The position numbers were made by a program, and so were the translations under genes. Of a stretch of DNA of 64,000 nt, positions 43,951 through 55,654 are shown in pieces. Under the pieces are notes generated by a model. That model ran no database searches. It had not been told where the DNA came from and worked only from the letters and a program-made list of their open reading frames with translations. The stretch is from Acanthamoeba sp. SK_2022b (taxonomy: Eukaryota > Discosea > Longamoebia > Acanthamoebidae), in assembly GCA_027943245.1 (NCBI GenBank), contig JANDJZ010000007.1:186001-250000 (forward strand), written 5' to 3'. Position 1 is the first letter of the stretch. Each line of letters opens with the position of its first letter.

Positions 43951-45750
43951 ATGGAGACGAGGCAGATGGTCGACCCACTCTTCGCACTGCCGTTTGAGTG
44001 CAGTCTTCTTATATTGGGGTTTCTGCCACCCCGTGAGTTGCTGAAAACAGGCCAGGTCTCGATCATCCCACTTCTTTCACCTTCGCTGGTTGCTGCTACT
44101 GCCAACCTACAGCTGTGTCGCGCCTGGGCTAGGTGTCTTCAATATGGCGCGACCTGGCCTCCCACCCTTCCCTGTGGCGACCCGTTGCCTCTCGCTTTCC
44201 GCAACGCAGGCTTGTTTCGGGTCGAGGTACTTGCTCCGCTGGAGCAATGCCACTCCCCTTCCACTATTGAACTCAGATGCTCGCGGCCTGCTCTCAGAGA
44301 GAGAACAATGCCTACGGTGGATGCGCACGAGGCACAATTGGCTTCATGGTCGACCGACACTCCAGCACGCAATCACGGTACCAGGCCTGCCCGAGCAGGC
44401 CATCGTGGACTTGCAGGGCCGTGAGGACGCCATCCGCCTGCTCGTGCCGGCCGGCGAAGCATATTTGCTCTCCAGTCACTCCTTGACCGGGCGTACGACC
44501 TTCTATCCTATTCGATCACATCTGCAGATGCACATGACGTTCCAAATGGATGGCAGAGCAACTCATGCATCAAGTGCTCGAGGATCCGCACCTGTACAGG
44601 TGGAGGTCTGCATTCAGACCTCACCACCAGCAACTCATCTGTTGCACGGGTGACGACTCCTCCCTTTTAATCTCTCGCTCCGAGTTGCCTCACCCCGAAG
44701 TAGCTGGCGCAAGGTCAACCGGCCCCATGAAGGTGGTAGACCTTGACACAGACAGCATCTCCATGCTGGAGGAGAATCCGTCCTGGGGACTCTGGGATGG
44801 TCCTTTCTTGGTCTCTCCAAGCGGGCGTTGGTATGCGGGTACTTTCTTGTTGCAACCCTGTTTTTCTGGCCTGCTCAACTTGTTTGCGTGCTCTGCAGGT
44901 TAATTAAAAGAGATGGAGTGAATAGCCTCCTGGTCTACAACATCGTGAACAAAGCATTAGTCACTTTGGAAGGTGTCTATTTCCCGTCGCATCTTCTCTG
45001 TGGTCAGCATGAACGCGCCTCCTCCCGCAGGCGATATGGCAAGGTTTCATGCAGAGAGGGATCTGCTTGTGGTGTCGAACGAAGACAAGTTGGAGATATA
45101 TCAGCTTGACGACCTCAATAACGCTCCAGTCTCTTCGTTTACCTTTCAGCAGCTCATCTTGGCCGAGAAAAACGTTGCGTATGTTCATTCCCCTGTTTGT
45201 GTTGCTATGTGCTCGGCTTGGTAGTAGCTTGTCAACGGTACTTGTGCGTTATTGCAGGATCAACTCGTGCGTGGTCGCGATTGCCGACATCACTTCGCCC
45301 ACCATCTCGCTGTGGGACTGGTCTCTTGGCCAATGTATCGCAACCATTGTCATCGACACTGAGACGCCGTGCCTTCTACCTGTGCTGTGGATGGATGAGG
45401 AGCGGCTTCTCTACACTTGCTACCCCCTCAACTCAGAGCATGACTGTGTGCGCATGTTCGGCATCGACGGTGTTTGCAATGGGAAGACACACTGCGAGCT
45501 TATCGCCACTTTCAACAGAGCTCAGAATGGTACGGTTGTGGGCACCGCGCGGCAATAGGACGCTCGTTAAGCTGATTTTGCCCTTGCAGGAGAGCAGGAG
45601 ATCGGCGTTGTGAAGTCAACGGCCACGATTCCTTTACTTGCCCAAGAGCCTGTGCTTGAGGCGGATGGGGCGAAGGTGGTCTGGGGGAACGGTGCCCGTA
45701 ACTCCCTGTGCATTAGTTGGTTTATTCCACTTGATGCTGTTCCCGAGTAA
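43951..45750 (+). CDS. F-box protein with beta-propeller-like C-terminus
   Basis: The F-box at the start (PLFALPFECSLLILGFLPPR-ELLKTGQ then LCRAWARCLQYGATW) would bind SKP1 in an SCF ubiquitin ligase. Next exon: LLSEREQCLRWMRTRHNWLH, the short linker helix common in F-box/WD proteins. The rest is beta-rich and reads like a degenerate propeller: AIVDLQGREDAIRLL, GDDSSLLISRSEL, VVDLDTDSISMLE, RDGVNSLLVYNIVN, RDLLVVSNEDKLEIYQLDD, TISLWDWSLGQCIATI, LLPVLWMDEERLLYT. Ends LDAVPE. Substrate unknown. Several exon joins in 44100-44500 are tentative because alternative frames are open. Confidence 0.7.
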
Positions 45751-45779
45751 AAATCACGCGCCGCTTCACACCGAGTTTG

Positions 45780-46460
45780 CTACTGGGCGAGCTGAGGGGT
45801 AGGGGTGCTGACCTTATCCTCAAGGTAGTTCATGGCAGGCAGCTGGATGTTGGCGATGAGGTCGGCCACGTCGGCCTTGGTCACACTTCGAGGGATATAG
45901 ACCACTTCATCCTTGGTCTTGGACCCGAAGAAGTTGCTCTTCGAGTGGCGGATCACCATATAGTCGGGGGCGAGGGCGAACTTGCCTGCCATCTTGCCCT
46001 TGCTGAACTTGACCTTTCCCTCCTGACCGCTAGGTTCGAGAGACAGATAGAGGAAGATGAGCTCGCCCTGGCCCCCCGCAAAGGCGATGTGGAACTTCTG
46101 GCCGGCCCACCTCTCGTCGAGCTCTACTATTGCAAGTTCCTCGAGGGTCTGCTGAAGGGTGGTGACAAGCTCCTGGGGCACAAAGGCCGGCATGTCCTTG
46201 ACCCACAGCTTGAGTAGGGCGGGCAGGTTGTCGGTCTTAACCGTACCCGCCGACCTGTCGACACTAAGATGAAGCTGAGAGAAGCCGTTGCCCTTGCCGC
46301 GCTCCGTGATGGTGGACGATGTGTCTTGTCGCACAAGTTGCTGCGTGAGGTTGACTATCTCGGTGGCGCTGGCACCCTTCAGCTTAGCCCTGAGAAGCTC
46401 ACCGAGGGTTTCGTCTTCCGATTCAGCTTTCTTTGCCACTTGCTTCGTGTTGTCAGCCAT
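45780..46460 (-). CDS. unknown 226-residue protein
   Basis: Single-exon frame, unusual among its intron-rich neighbours. Starts MADNTKQVAKKAESEDETLG and ends TPTPQLAQ. Mixed alpha/beta: helices ELLRAKLKGASATEIVNLTQ and FVPQELVTTLQQTLEELAIV, strands HIAFAGGQGELIFLYLSLE and DYMVIRHSKSNFF. No membrane segment, signal peptide or known motif. An in-frame codon upstream (46586) would add 42 residues. Divergent from the gene at 46627, 166 bases apart. Clean codon use argues that it is real. Confidence 0.65.
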   Translation of the reverse strand: MADNTKQVAKKAESEDETLGELLRAKLKGASATEIVNLTQQLVRQDTSSTITERGKGNGFSQLHLSVDRSAGTVKTDNLPALLKLWVKDMPAFVPQELVTTLQQTLEELAIVELDERWAGQKFHIAFAGGQGELIFLYLSLEPSGQEGKVKFSKGKMAGKFALAPDYMVIRHSKSNFFGSKTKDEVVYIPRSVTKADVADLIANIQLPAMNYLEDKVSTPTPQLAQ

Positions 46461-46626
46461 GTCGCCTGAGTGTTGTAGTAGGAAGCTTTGTCTGCCTTTT
46501 TGGCTGCCGAATTTTGTCGACGCAGCTTCCGGCGAACGTTGGTGTTCGCTCGAACATTTCATCTCATCAATAAGGCTCTTGTCCATCGCAGCCCCAGACT
46601 TGACCCTTACATCACTCCCACGTCAC

Positions 46627-47187
46627 ATGCTTAGGCATATTCTAATGGGTAACATTATCCTCCCGACGGCTCTGGTACTGCCAACTCAACCTTCTGTGGC
46701 AACGGATCATGGAGAACTCGAGAACCTCCCGCTGGGCTCACCGTCGGCCGTGCTTACCGCACTAAACAACAGCCAACTCGCAGCCCTTATCCCCGCCGAC
46801 CGCAAGTCGAGCATTGCAAGTGAGGTCGCGGTCTGCGAGGACGTGTCAAGGTGCATGTGGGACTTCTGGATAACGACAAACAACGCCATTGGCAACACCA
46901 GCGGCAACACCTCCTGGCTTGGCATCCGCGCCTCGCGAACGCACCAAGAACAGCTGAAGATCGAGTGGTACCACGTCCACGCCTCGGTACTGTTCCAGCA
47001 GCCGACGAACCCCGTGCAACGTGAGAGGTGCCACGGTCGTAGGTACGGCTTGTTCGGGCCGCGCGACAAGGACCGCTGGACGGAATACGTGCCTCGGGGG
47101 CTAACCGCGGAGGAGGTCACCCGTGTGAAGACCTTCCTCGAGGACGCCGTCAAGCAGCAGCCGCTCTTCTTGAACTGGCCAAAGTAA
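46627..47187 (+). CDS. unknown 186-residue protein
   Basis: Open single exon starting MLRHILMGNIILPTALVL and ending QQPLFLNWPK. The middle has WDFWITTNNAIGNTSGN and LKIEWYHVHASVLFQQ, with Trp-rich and Asn-rich segments; the end is helical (LTAEEVTRVKTFLEDAVKQQ). The open frame extends upstream on the same strand, but that part overlaps the divergent gene, so the Met at 46627 is chosen. No family recognised; a short N-terminal hydrophobic stretch could be a weak signal or targeting peptide. Confidence 0.5.
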   Translation: MLRHILMGNIILPTALVLPTQPSVATDHGELENLPLGSPSAVLTALNNSQLAALIPADRKSSIASEVAVCEDVSRCMWDFWITTNNAIGNTSGNTSWLGIRASRTHQEQLKIEWYHVHASVLFQQPTNPVQRERCHGRRYGLFGPRDKDRWTEYVPRGLTAEEVTRVKTFLEDAVKQQPLFLNWPK

Positions 47188-47368
47188 AGGGGCTTGGGTG
47201 GTTAGAAGCCAGCTTCCGCCCGCAAAGTCACGGCAGCTGCGGTTGTTCTCGCGCCATGTAACTTCCGAGCCGCCAACCAGAGGCGGGGGGGGGGGCAGGA
47301 TGAGTCACCACCACAGTTTGTGCAACTGATAGAAGCGGATAGGGTGAGTGCGCACAGATTTGAGGAGA

Positions 47369-50300
47369 ATGGATGGAAAAGGCACCTCCACCTTCGGTCC
47401 CCTGTCGTCGGACGAAGAGGAGGCGGGGCGCACACTGCCAAAGGAGGGAGGACAGTGCTATGAGGAGTACGAGGACGAGTACACCGCCCCAGAGTATGAT
47501 AAAATCTCACCTTTGCCATCTCGTGAGGATGAAGAACGAATTGTCAACGACCAAAGGCAAGTGGGGACTGGCATGCACCTCGAGGCAGCACAAACTGAGG
47601 ACGAGGATGAGTGGTTCCTTGAAGGAGGTGAGATCTGCGACGACGATGCCATGCAGGACTACTCCGCGGTAGAGGCTGACAACAACCTGTGTTGCTTTGA
47701 TGGCGGCCGGCGCGGACGAACGAGCGTGCCTCTGTGCTTTTACTTTCTGCCCTTCTGCCTTCCCGTCTACATCTCGCCCACCTTCCTCAACGTCATCTCA
47801 TGGGGTCTTCGGTCCGCCATCGCCGCCACCGGCGCGGCCGCCATCAGCATCTACCCTTCCCTGCCTCCCCGTATGCCTCCTTGTCGCTTGCCCCATCCCA
47901 TCTTTGCTTCAGTGCTCATCCACGCTGCAGTGTTGTCGGCGGCGCTCTTCATCGCGCCCATCACGGCCGTCTTCGCCTCGGCACCTACGCTGGGACGAAC
48001 GCTCATACTCTCGTGGGCCATCATGGCGTACACAGCAACCATCTTCTCCCCTCCCCCACAGCCACTTCTCACCAACTGTACAGTGGGTCGATGGCGGGCG
48101 CCCTGCTGAGTCTGGCATTGCTTGCCGTGCTGGGCCCGACCGATACCTGGTGGTTGGCCATTGGGCTCTTTGGCATGTGTTGGCTGTGCAGCTATCCCAT
48201 CTACCACCCCATCGGCACGCACCTCTCTGCCTAGCCTCACCATCTGTCAGCCGCGGTGCTGACTCTTTGTAGTCAACGACCACACGACGCACACGCCATG
48301 ATACGACAGCTTTCAAAATGAACGTGGTGGTCGTCGTGGTGGTGGCGCTTTTCTTCATTCAGATGCCCGGTCTGGATTGGGTCATCTTCCCGTTCTACGC
48401 TGTTGCGGCCATGAGCTTGGGCTGCGGCTGCGGGATCGTCATGCAACTCATGCCTTGGCCCACTCGCGGCAACACGGAGCTCCTTCAAGCTCTCGGTGCC
48501 TCACGACCCCCCCCCCAATCATGTCTGCTCTTCACCAAGCTTTGCATGCAAAGAATAATGAGATTACACTGTGCATGCGTGCTCGCTCGCTCGCTCGCTG
48601 ATGTCTTCACGTCCGTGTGGTGCAGGGCTCAGCCTAAACGCCGCTTCACGAGGAGTGCAGTGCGCCATAGGTCACTTCACCGCCGAGGAGAAGCGCGACG
48701 TTGAGCGCTTGTACCTCAGCGAGAAGGCGCAACTGATGGCGCAGAAGATCCTGGAGAACATCGCCATCGCCAAAGCCGTACGCACGCTGGGCTCTGCCCT
48801 TTCCCCGCTGGAGGAGCCACGGCTAATCTAGCGTACACGCACCTCCCTTTATGTGCTGATCGTTTCGTGTGCCCCCTTTCTCCCCGCAGAGATACGAGGA
48901 CGCACAGTGGGAGCACGGGCTGATGTCCAACCCCGGCTACGTAAAGTACATCCAAACGCTGGAGGCCATGACCGAAGCTATGGAGGGTAAGGGTCCCTCG
49001 CTGGAGTTTTTATTTCCATACGTTAAACTATGACTGTTGTTATTATTATTTTATTATTTCAATACTCTTCGCTACAAACTGGTTGCTGGGTCGCTCACGC
49101 CAATTTGACGTGCAGGTATGTATCGATGCTCGATGGTAGCGGTACCGGGATACTACCATGACAACTTTGTTGCCCATCTTCGACCCTCGTTCAGCCGGCT
49201 CAGCGAAGCTATGGCCCTCAGCCTCGACACCATCTCCCACAAGATCATGAACCGACAAGGTAACGTCTCCCCTCTTCTGGGCAGACATGCCACAACTAAC
49301 TATCCCGATGCCTTGAGCGCAGTCGGGCTGAGCCCAATCCGCCGCCAGTACCGCCGAAAGAAGACGATGAGGAAGGAGAAGGAGAGGAAGAAGGCCGCTG
49401 AAAGAGCGGTGCGCTCGAGCAGGGAGAGGCCCGCACCAACCGGCAACGACGAGGAGGAGGCGATAGATGAGGAGGACCTCGACATTGTCGCCCGTATGGA
49501 CGACATTCTCAAGACCTACGAGCGCACCAGGCGCCAGTGGTTCTGGCACAGCTCGTCCGAGAGCAATAAGAACCTCACCAACTTCAACATGAAGGGTATG
49601 CCGCTATTCTGCAGTGGCTCGCTTGATCGTTTGCCTGCGCTCGCGCGTGCTGACGGCCAGTCTGTGGTTCATGATGGCAGAGGTCCTGCCGCTGGCGGCG
49701 TTCATCTTCTACCTCAAGACCTTCATCGGCCTCGCAAAGAGCCTCGAGGAGGTCAAGCCCCGCTGGGTCTTCGACCTCAATTTCGTCCTCACCATCTTCC
49801 CGCTCCATCTCATTCGCGGTACCGCCCCCCCCCCTCCAATAATCACAGAGCGATCCACCGATCTGGCTCACAACGGCGATTGTCTTTGGCCTCAGACTTC
49901 GTGCTGTGGCTTGTCGGACTGCCGAAACGGCTCCGCCAATACGGCCGCGACTCGCGACAAGGCGGAGGGCTCACATTCCTCTCCATTCCGGCCAAGCACT
50001 CCATCGCCTGGCTCCGCTCAGACCAAGTCGTCTGTATGCCTTTTCTTTCTGTGTTTGTGGACAAGTTTTCGTTTATAATTTTTTTTTTTATCAAAATTTA
50101 TTATTATACTAATTCGATTTAATTGTGTTGTACTTCTGCGGCAGGGGCTACACAAATGTCGGTTGCCATTGGCGTGGCGTCCATTCTAGTCTTCTCGTCG
50201 GCCATCCGTAACTGGTTTCAGTATGCGCCGCCCGCACAGCGTCGTGATCTCAAGACGATCCATTTACCAAAATCGTGTTTGTGGGGGAGATCAGGTATGG

Positions 50301-52281
50301 CTACTGGGCGGCGCTCACCGTCTGTCTCGTGATGGACCGAAAGCAGGGTTTCTCGTTCCGTCAGACCGGCCTTCGAATACTGGGTTCGCCCTGCCCTTGT
50401 CGCCTTCGCGCGTGCGCTCGGCTCACCGGGGGGTCCCTGCTCCCTTGGGAGTGCAGGCACGGTCTTGGGCGCCACGATGGGCTATCTGGGCGTGCACATT
50501 TCGTCGGGGAACGGGCTGGGCATCCTGGCCTTCTTCTTCGGGTGGATTCTCGTCTGCAGCTACGCGCGAGGCTCGGTCAAATCGCTGGACTACCCGGGCG
50601 CCGTGGCCGCCTACACCGCCGGGCTGGTTATGATCGTCGCCGAGCAGCCGCAGACCGTTTCGGCCGAGCTGTTGGCCCTGGGCCGTATCGAGTCCAACTT
50701 CCTTGGCTGCGTCGGTACCTCCGCGCTTCCCCCCCCCCACTCGAGTTTGAACGTCCACTCGTGTGCGCCAATCGCTCATTGTCGCTGTGGCCGTATTGTC
50801 GCAGTCATCATCGGGGTTTGCTTGGTGTGGCCCGTGCGAAGCATCAACTACCTGCGCTACTCGCTGGTGCCGGGCTCCCTGGCCAAGATCCGCGAGCTCA
50901 GCAGCCTCATCTTTGACTCCTTCATCACATCGCCCTCGCCTTCTCCGCGCAACTCGATCAACATTTCGTCATCGTCGTCTTCACCTTCATCGGGGCCTCG
51001 CTTGCTGCAGCGCGGTGGGCCTCGACCTTCCTCCGCGCGGCCGTCGTCAGAGAGCCCGACCGATCCGCTGCCGGGAGTGAGCGGCGTCGCGCTCGATGAA
51101 GAGGAGCAGGGCGACGTGGCCGGCGTGCTGAGCGAACACCACCACGTGCCGCCGCACCCCATGGATGCGCCGGCGGTCTCCCCGGGCGCGGGTGGAGCCA
51201 AGTCCCAGCCGGCGGACCCTGCCGTCGTGCCCATCATCAAAGGTGCGTGGGCGTGGATGTGGGCCGGCGATCCTCCTCTTTCGTTCAAGGCTGACGTGCG
51301 TGGTTATAGCCGTCGGCGGGATACTCTCCGCGCAGGCCCTCTACATCGATTCGGGTGCCAATGAGCCTCAGCTGTGGCGGTACACTTTGCCAATGATCGT
51401 GCCGGCGCGCAACAACGCCTCCATCTGATGGTATTGCCGATTGTGCGCGCTTGTACGTCTTTCAGGGCACCATTTCCTGCAGATTCCTACAGCGCCTGTC
51501 TGGCGTCGCAGAAGAAGTTGCTCAAGCAGCTCATTGTACTGGACAAGGTCATCGCGAGGTACGACTGCACATTGCCGCTGCCGCCAGACCACACGCACGC
51601 CCTAGTGAGCACTCGCTTGCTCATCGCTTTCTTGCCACTTAGCGCCAAGCTGGAGGGGAAGGGCATCTATGAACTCCTGTTTCCGGCCCTCCTCTCGTCG
51701 CTGCGCTCAATCAAGGTGGAGGTGTTGGGCTGCGTGGAAGAGCTCCTGAAGCAGCTCACCATCTCCAAGAAGTCGCAAAGGTGCCGCCGTCGTCACTACG
51801 CACCACCTCGTTTTCGTTGTCTGACAATCGTTGTACACGTGCCAAGGACGATGGACGAACTGGAGGAGATGGAGGACGGGCGCGTGCAGACTCGGAGACG
51901 TGCGCATTCGTTCGCCCCATTGCGGGCGTCCATGTGTCTCCAGTCCTGCGAACGGCAGCTGCTGGAGATTTTGCGGCAGACCATCGAGCAGTATATTAAG
52001 TCGCCGCTGTCGCACGCCGAGCAGCACCTTCCGATAAGCAACATGGACGTGATCAGCCTCTTCACGTTCCTCTTCCTTGTCAGGTGGGCTCCTCTCTTTG
52101 GAAAAGCTCAACTGGTGTACCGCGTTACTGAGTGGCGGCCTTTCGCAGGGAGTTTGTGGCGGAGGTGAGTGTGCTGTGGCGAGGTGTGCAACGACTCTTG
52201 CAAGTGGAAGCGCTCTACTCCAAGCAGATTGGGACATATTCCTGGTGTGACGCCCTTGGTCGCCGACTTGCACGCCTTTGA
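47369..52281 (+). CDS. FUSC-type multi-span membrane protein
   Basis: Very large membrane protein in about 14 exons. An acidic cytosolic leader (SSDEEEAGRTLPKEGGQCYE) is followed by helices YFLPFCLPVYISPTFLNVIS, MAGALLSLALLAVLGP and TWWLAIGLFGMCWLCSYPIY. A soluble stretch with a Lys/Arg-rich KKTMRKEKERKKAAERAV segment follows, then a second membrane half: AGTVLGATMGYLG, GLGILAFFFGWILVCSYARG, AAYTAGLVMIVAEQ and CVVIIGVCLVWPVRSI. The repeat of hydrophobic sets with GTVLG resembles FUSC/ArAE and plant ALMT exporters of organic acids or aromatic compounds. The C-terminus is cytosolic and helical (KKLLKQLIVLDKVIA, ELLFPALLSSLRSIKVEVLG, FTFLFLVREFVAEVSVLW), ending LGRRLARL. Substrate unknown; exons 48.5-50.2 kb approximate. 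Confidence 0.65.
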
Positions 52282-52439
52282 AAAACAACTTGAGGAAACA
52301 GAGTAACAGCGTTGGGCGAAGCACCGCGTAGGCAACTGACAAGGCATGGATGGTCTCTCCTTGGCCAGGATGCCAAGCACACCAGCTCAGCCCAAAGAGT
52401 GTGTCATATCAGGAAGCATCCGTGGGCCAAGAAAAAGCA

Positions 52440-52510
52440 GCATCCGTGGTCCAGTGGCAAGATTTCCGCCTGCCACGCGGGAGACCCGGGTTCAATTCCC
52501 GGCGGATGCA
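52440..52510 (+). tRNA. tRNA-Gly(GCC)
   Basis: 71 nt; acceptor GCATCCG/CGGATGC, anticodon loop CTGCCAC (GCC), T-loop TTCAATT. A partial copy of its 5' end (gcatccgtgg) lies just upstream at 52416. Confidence 0.95.
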
Positions 52511-52608
52511 TATCTTTTGCTCTTCCTTTGGAGCTGTGGCGGATGTTGTTGATATCGCCCCCCTCCATACGTCCACACAACAGGAGAGAGTTTTTTGCCA
52601 CCACATCA

Positions 52609-52681
52609 GCCGTCCTAGCTCAGTCGGTAGAGCGCAAGACTCTTAATCTTGTGGTCGTGGGTTCGAGCCCCACGGTCGGCT
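52609..52681 (+). tRNA. tRNA-Lys(CTT)
   Basis: 73 nt; anticodon loop CTCTTAA (CTT), T-arm GTGGG-TTCGAGC-CCCAC. The acceptor GCCGTCC/GGTCGGC pairs except for one T-T opposition at position 5:68. T8 terminator follows. Confidence 0.9.
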
Positions 52682-52925
52682 ACCTTTTTTTTCACGCAGG
52701 CGCAAATGGTGCAATTCCCTTGCTGAGTGGTTGCACACATTGTAAAGGTGAGCATGGTGAAGCCGGTGCCCAGTATGGCTAAAGTTGGCCCTTCTCACAG
52801 CAGCCCCACCTAAACCAAGCTCTGCATTCTGGTTGAATCTGGCATCTCAGGCAGATCCCAGGCAGCCCTTGTGCTCAGCTTTCGCCCACATGGCGAGGCC
52901 AGGGCACTGCCCTGTGAGCACGTAA

Positions 52926-53005
52926 GACATTGTGGCCGTTGGCCAGAAGTCTCCATGCCTTGCGTGCTCACCAAGCAACATTTTGGACTTCTGGCCAACG
53001 GCCAC
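52926..53005. repeat. perfect 20-bp inverted repeat with truncated tRNA-Ser start
   Basis: gtggccgttggccagaagtc at 52932-52951 is the exact reverse complement of 52986-53005. The first 13 bases of tRNA-Ser (GACATTGTGGCCG) occur at 52926-52938 and overlap the left arm. Confidence 0.8.
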
Positions 53006-53024
53006 AAGATTGGTGAGCACGCAA

Positions 53025-53106
53025 GACATTGTGGCCGAGTGGTTAAGGTGCCTCGCTGCTAACGAGGTGGGGTTTCCCCGCGCAGGTTCGAATCCTGCCA
53101 ATGTCG
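53025..53106 (+). tRNA. tRNA-Ser(GCT)
   Basis: 82-nt class II tRNA with long variable arm; acceptor GACATTG/CAATGTC, anticodon GCT in CTGCTAA, T-loop TTCGAAT, discriminator G. Confidence 0.95.
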
Positions 53107-53217
53107 ATCTATCCTTTTGCTGAGGCAGGGAAGCTAGCCTCACATTTGGTTACCAATTTAGTCTGCGTGCTCCGTGCTCCAGCGTGCTCTTTCTTGATTG
53201 ATCTGGCTGGCCTTGTG

Positions 53218-54569
53218 CTAAAGGGAGTTGTTGAGTTGGGCAAGAAATCGACGGGAGAGCTGGTCAGCTTCTAAAAAGGTGCACTCGAGCTGGGCTCGTC
53301 GTTGTTGGATCCAGGCCAACTCGTCCTCCAGTCGCTTGGCTGCCGTGGGGTCCATGCCTTCTGTTTGCTGCATGCTGCGGCGCTGACGGCACTCGGCTTC
53401 GAAGGCCGCTTCGGCGTCAAGCTCGGCCTTGAGTTTGTCGAGCCGCTCCTTCTCCTGTGGTGCTTCATGGGTCAACGGGAACACAAAACCAAATCGCCAA
53501 GTCTGAAGGCAAGCCAACGCACTTTGGCTGCCGCCGCGTCTACGCATTCGCGAGTAACAGATCCAGTCAGAAGCCCCATCAGTACAGCGGGGTCGACGCG
53601 GTACTCATTCTTTGCGCCTGAACGTAAGAGAAAACGGTGATAAATTGGGAAGGCCGAGATGGCGTAGGGTGAGGCGACGAGAAAGACCGGGGCTGAGGTA
53701 CCTCCGCCTTCATAGAATCCGTAGTGTCTGATGTAGGTCACCAGACCCCTGTCCGCATCACCACCGATGCACAGAGAGAGACCGTTGCTCGCATTTTCAA
53801 CTCTGTACTCGACGTCCCTGCGCGTCAGAGAAGTTACAGCCAGCCTTTGCCAACGAGAGATAAAAAATGGTAGCGGTAGTGGTAGTAGCCGGAGTAGGTG
53901 CCCACCACTTCTGATTATCAGGCGAGTCGCTCCGTTCGGGGTTGAAGAAGAGCGAGAACTGCTCTCCCATGTAGAACGTCCGCGTCACCTTGATCCTCTG
54001 GCAGGTCGGAGTTTAGTACCGTACGGCATACTCTCTGGCAGGTGGTCTGGTCATCGATACCTGTGGTCCACGCGGCTGTACGAAGGTGTTCCCGGGCACC
54101 GCGGACACATCGTAGCTCACCTCGCCCTCGTGCTTGGTGTGCTGCAGTAGACGGGGCATGTTACCACAAGAGAAGAAACGACTTATCACAGGTGGGAGCG
54201 CGTACGGGCACTGCAAACAGCGTACCTTGGCCAGAGCCAGCAGAGCATGCAAGTGCGCAGCAAGGTGAAGGTGGGTGGTCCCCAGCTGTCGCACTAGCGC
54301 CCAATCCTGCTGCAGAACAGATTTCAGGCCCTCACCCGCACCTAGAAAGCCCGTGTGTGATCGATACATCCATTCCGCTGGATCCCTATTTTGTGCGTTA
54401 CTTTTGTCGTAGATTTCATTTCAAGTTTAGATAGTATTGTGCAATGAAATGCGCACTGAGTTTTATCCTCAAGCGGCCGCGCTCTCGCTTCGATTTGTTC
54501 GATCGTTAATCCATTGATTTCAACCAGTCGAACTAAATCGTAGTGGGACTTGAGGTACAGGGCGCACAT
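53218..54569 (-). CDS. unknown protein with C-terminal coiled coil
   Basis: Not recognised. Reads from MCALYLKSHYDLVRLVEING through KSVLQQDWALVRQLGTTHLH, HTKHEGEVSYDVSAVPGNTF, RIKVTRTFYMGEQFSLFFN, VEYRVENASNGLSLCIGGDA, RGLVTYIRHYGFYEGG, NEYRVDPAVLMGLLTGSV and a Glu/Arg-rich coiled coil (KERLDKLKAELDAEAAFE) to the stop at 53218. About 330 residues in six or so exons. Alternation of helices and strands with no membrane segment. An upstream exon is possible; the gene is divergent from RPS24. Confidence 0.6.
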
Positions 54570-54731
54570 TGCGAGCAAGTCGCAGTGCTCTTTGCTGTAG
54601 CAATTTGGTGTGTAGCAGCTACCTTAAGGGTGGAATTTTCATAATGCCCGGTTAAAGCATACGAAGTGCAACGGGTTGGGTCCTTTTTTCTTTCTCCCTC
54701 TCGTTGCATCGGCATCCCCCCCTTCTCCGCC

Positions 54732-55287
54732 ATGGCTGAGTGCACCATCCGTACCAGGAAGTTCATGAACAACCGCCTCCTCCAGAGGAAGCAGTTCGTA
54801 CGTGCGATCTCGCCATTGAATGCCGCCGATTGGAGCCGCATTTCTCTTCCCACGCTAACGAAGTTATGATTAATTGTGGTTATAGATCATCGATGTGATC
54901 CACCAGGGCCGCGCCAACGTTTCCAAGGCTGAGCTCAAGGAGAAGATCTCGAAGATGTACAAGGTCAAGGATGCCCAGGCTGTGTTCCTCTTCGGCTTCA
55001 AGACCCAGTTCGGTGGCGGCAAGAGCTCCGGCTTCGGTCTCATCTACGACAACCTCACCGTTGCCAAGAAGTTCGAGCCCAAGTACCGCCTCGTCAGGGT
55101 AGGCCATTCATCCGTCCTCCCATGCTTTGCCTCTCCGCTGTTTCTAACGTTAATTTTGATCGTATTATTTCAGAACGGTCTTGCCACCAGGGAGGCCTCC
55201 ACGAGGAAGCAGAGGAAGGAAAGGAAGAACAGAGCCAAGAAGGTGCGCGGCACCAAGAAGGCTAAGCTCCCCGGCAAGGCCAAGTAA
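54732..55287 (+). CDS. RPS24: 40S ribosomal protein S24
   Basis: Small-subunit ribosomal protein eS24. Exons 54732-54797, 54886-55098 and 55174-55287 give 130 residues, the normal size. Family blocks: [77 protein letters not shown] and a basic tail of [16 protein letters not shown] type. Upstream pyrimidine-rich TTTTTTCTTTCTCCCTCTCG fits a ribosomal-protein leader. Confidence 0.97.
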
Positions 55288-55654
55288 GCTGCGTCTCTTC
55301 GTCGATTACAGCGAAGCTTATAAAGCTCTTTGTTATCTCATCACTCTCTTTATTCTCTGTCCAAAAACTCGGCCACTTCACCTCTACTCCCATCTCGGGG
55401 AGAGCTGAGGCTCAATTAAAAAACATCAAATTACCACAAAAATCTTGCTCCCCTTGAGTTGGCGTGGCGTCTTTTTCCGGCTCACGCTTAGCAAGCAGAG
55501 CTGAAGAGTCTTAGGCAATTCATTTACTAGCTCACGTGAATAAATATAACACCTTGGAGAGAGGGAGAAAGAAGGAAGCACACAAACCGGACAGACGGGG
55601 GAACAGAGACGGACAAGCGAGGAAGAAGGGCGGGTCTCTCCTCACGCGCATTCG
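55288..55654. other. convergent 3' flanks of RPS24 and eIF4E
   Basis: No gene seen; AT-rich 55415-55445 probably includes polyadenylation signals such as caattaaaaaac. Confidence 0.4.

Noticed and set aside
51707..52342. minus-strand ORF with a hydrophobic start
   Set aside because: Antisense to well-supported C-terminal exons of the FUSC-like gene.
52926..53005. candidate transposon terminal repeat
   Set aside because: The inverted repeat is short, with only 34 bases between arms and no coding sequence or clear target-site duplication.
54533..54853. minus-strand ORF across the RPS24 start
   Set aside because: Antisense to RPS24 exon 1 and its promoter; no homology.
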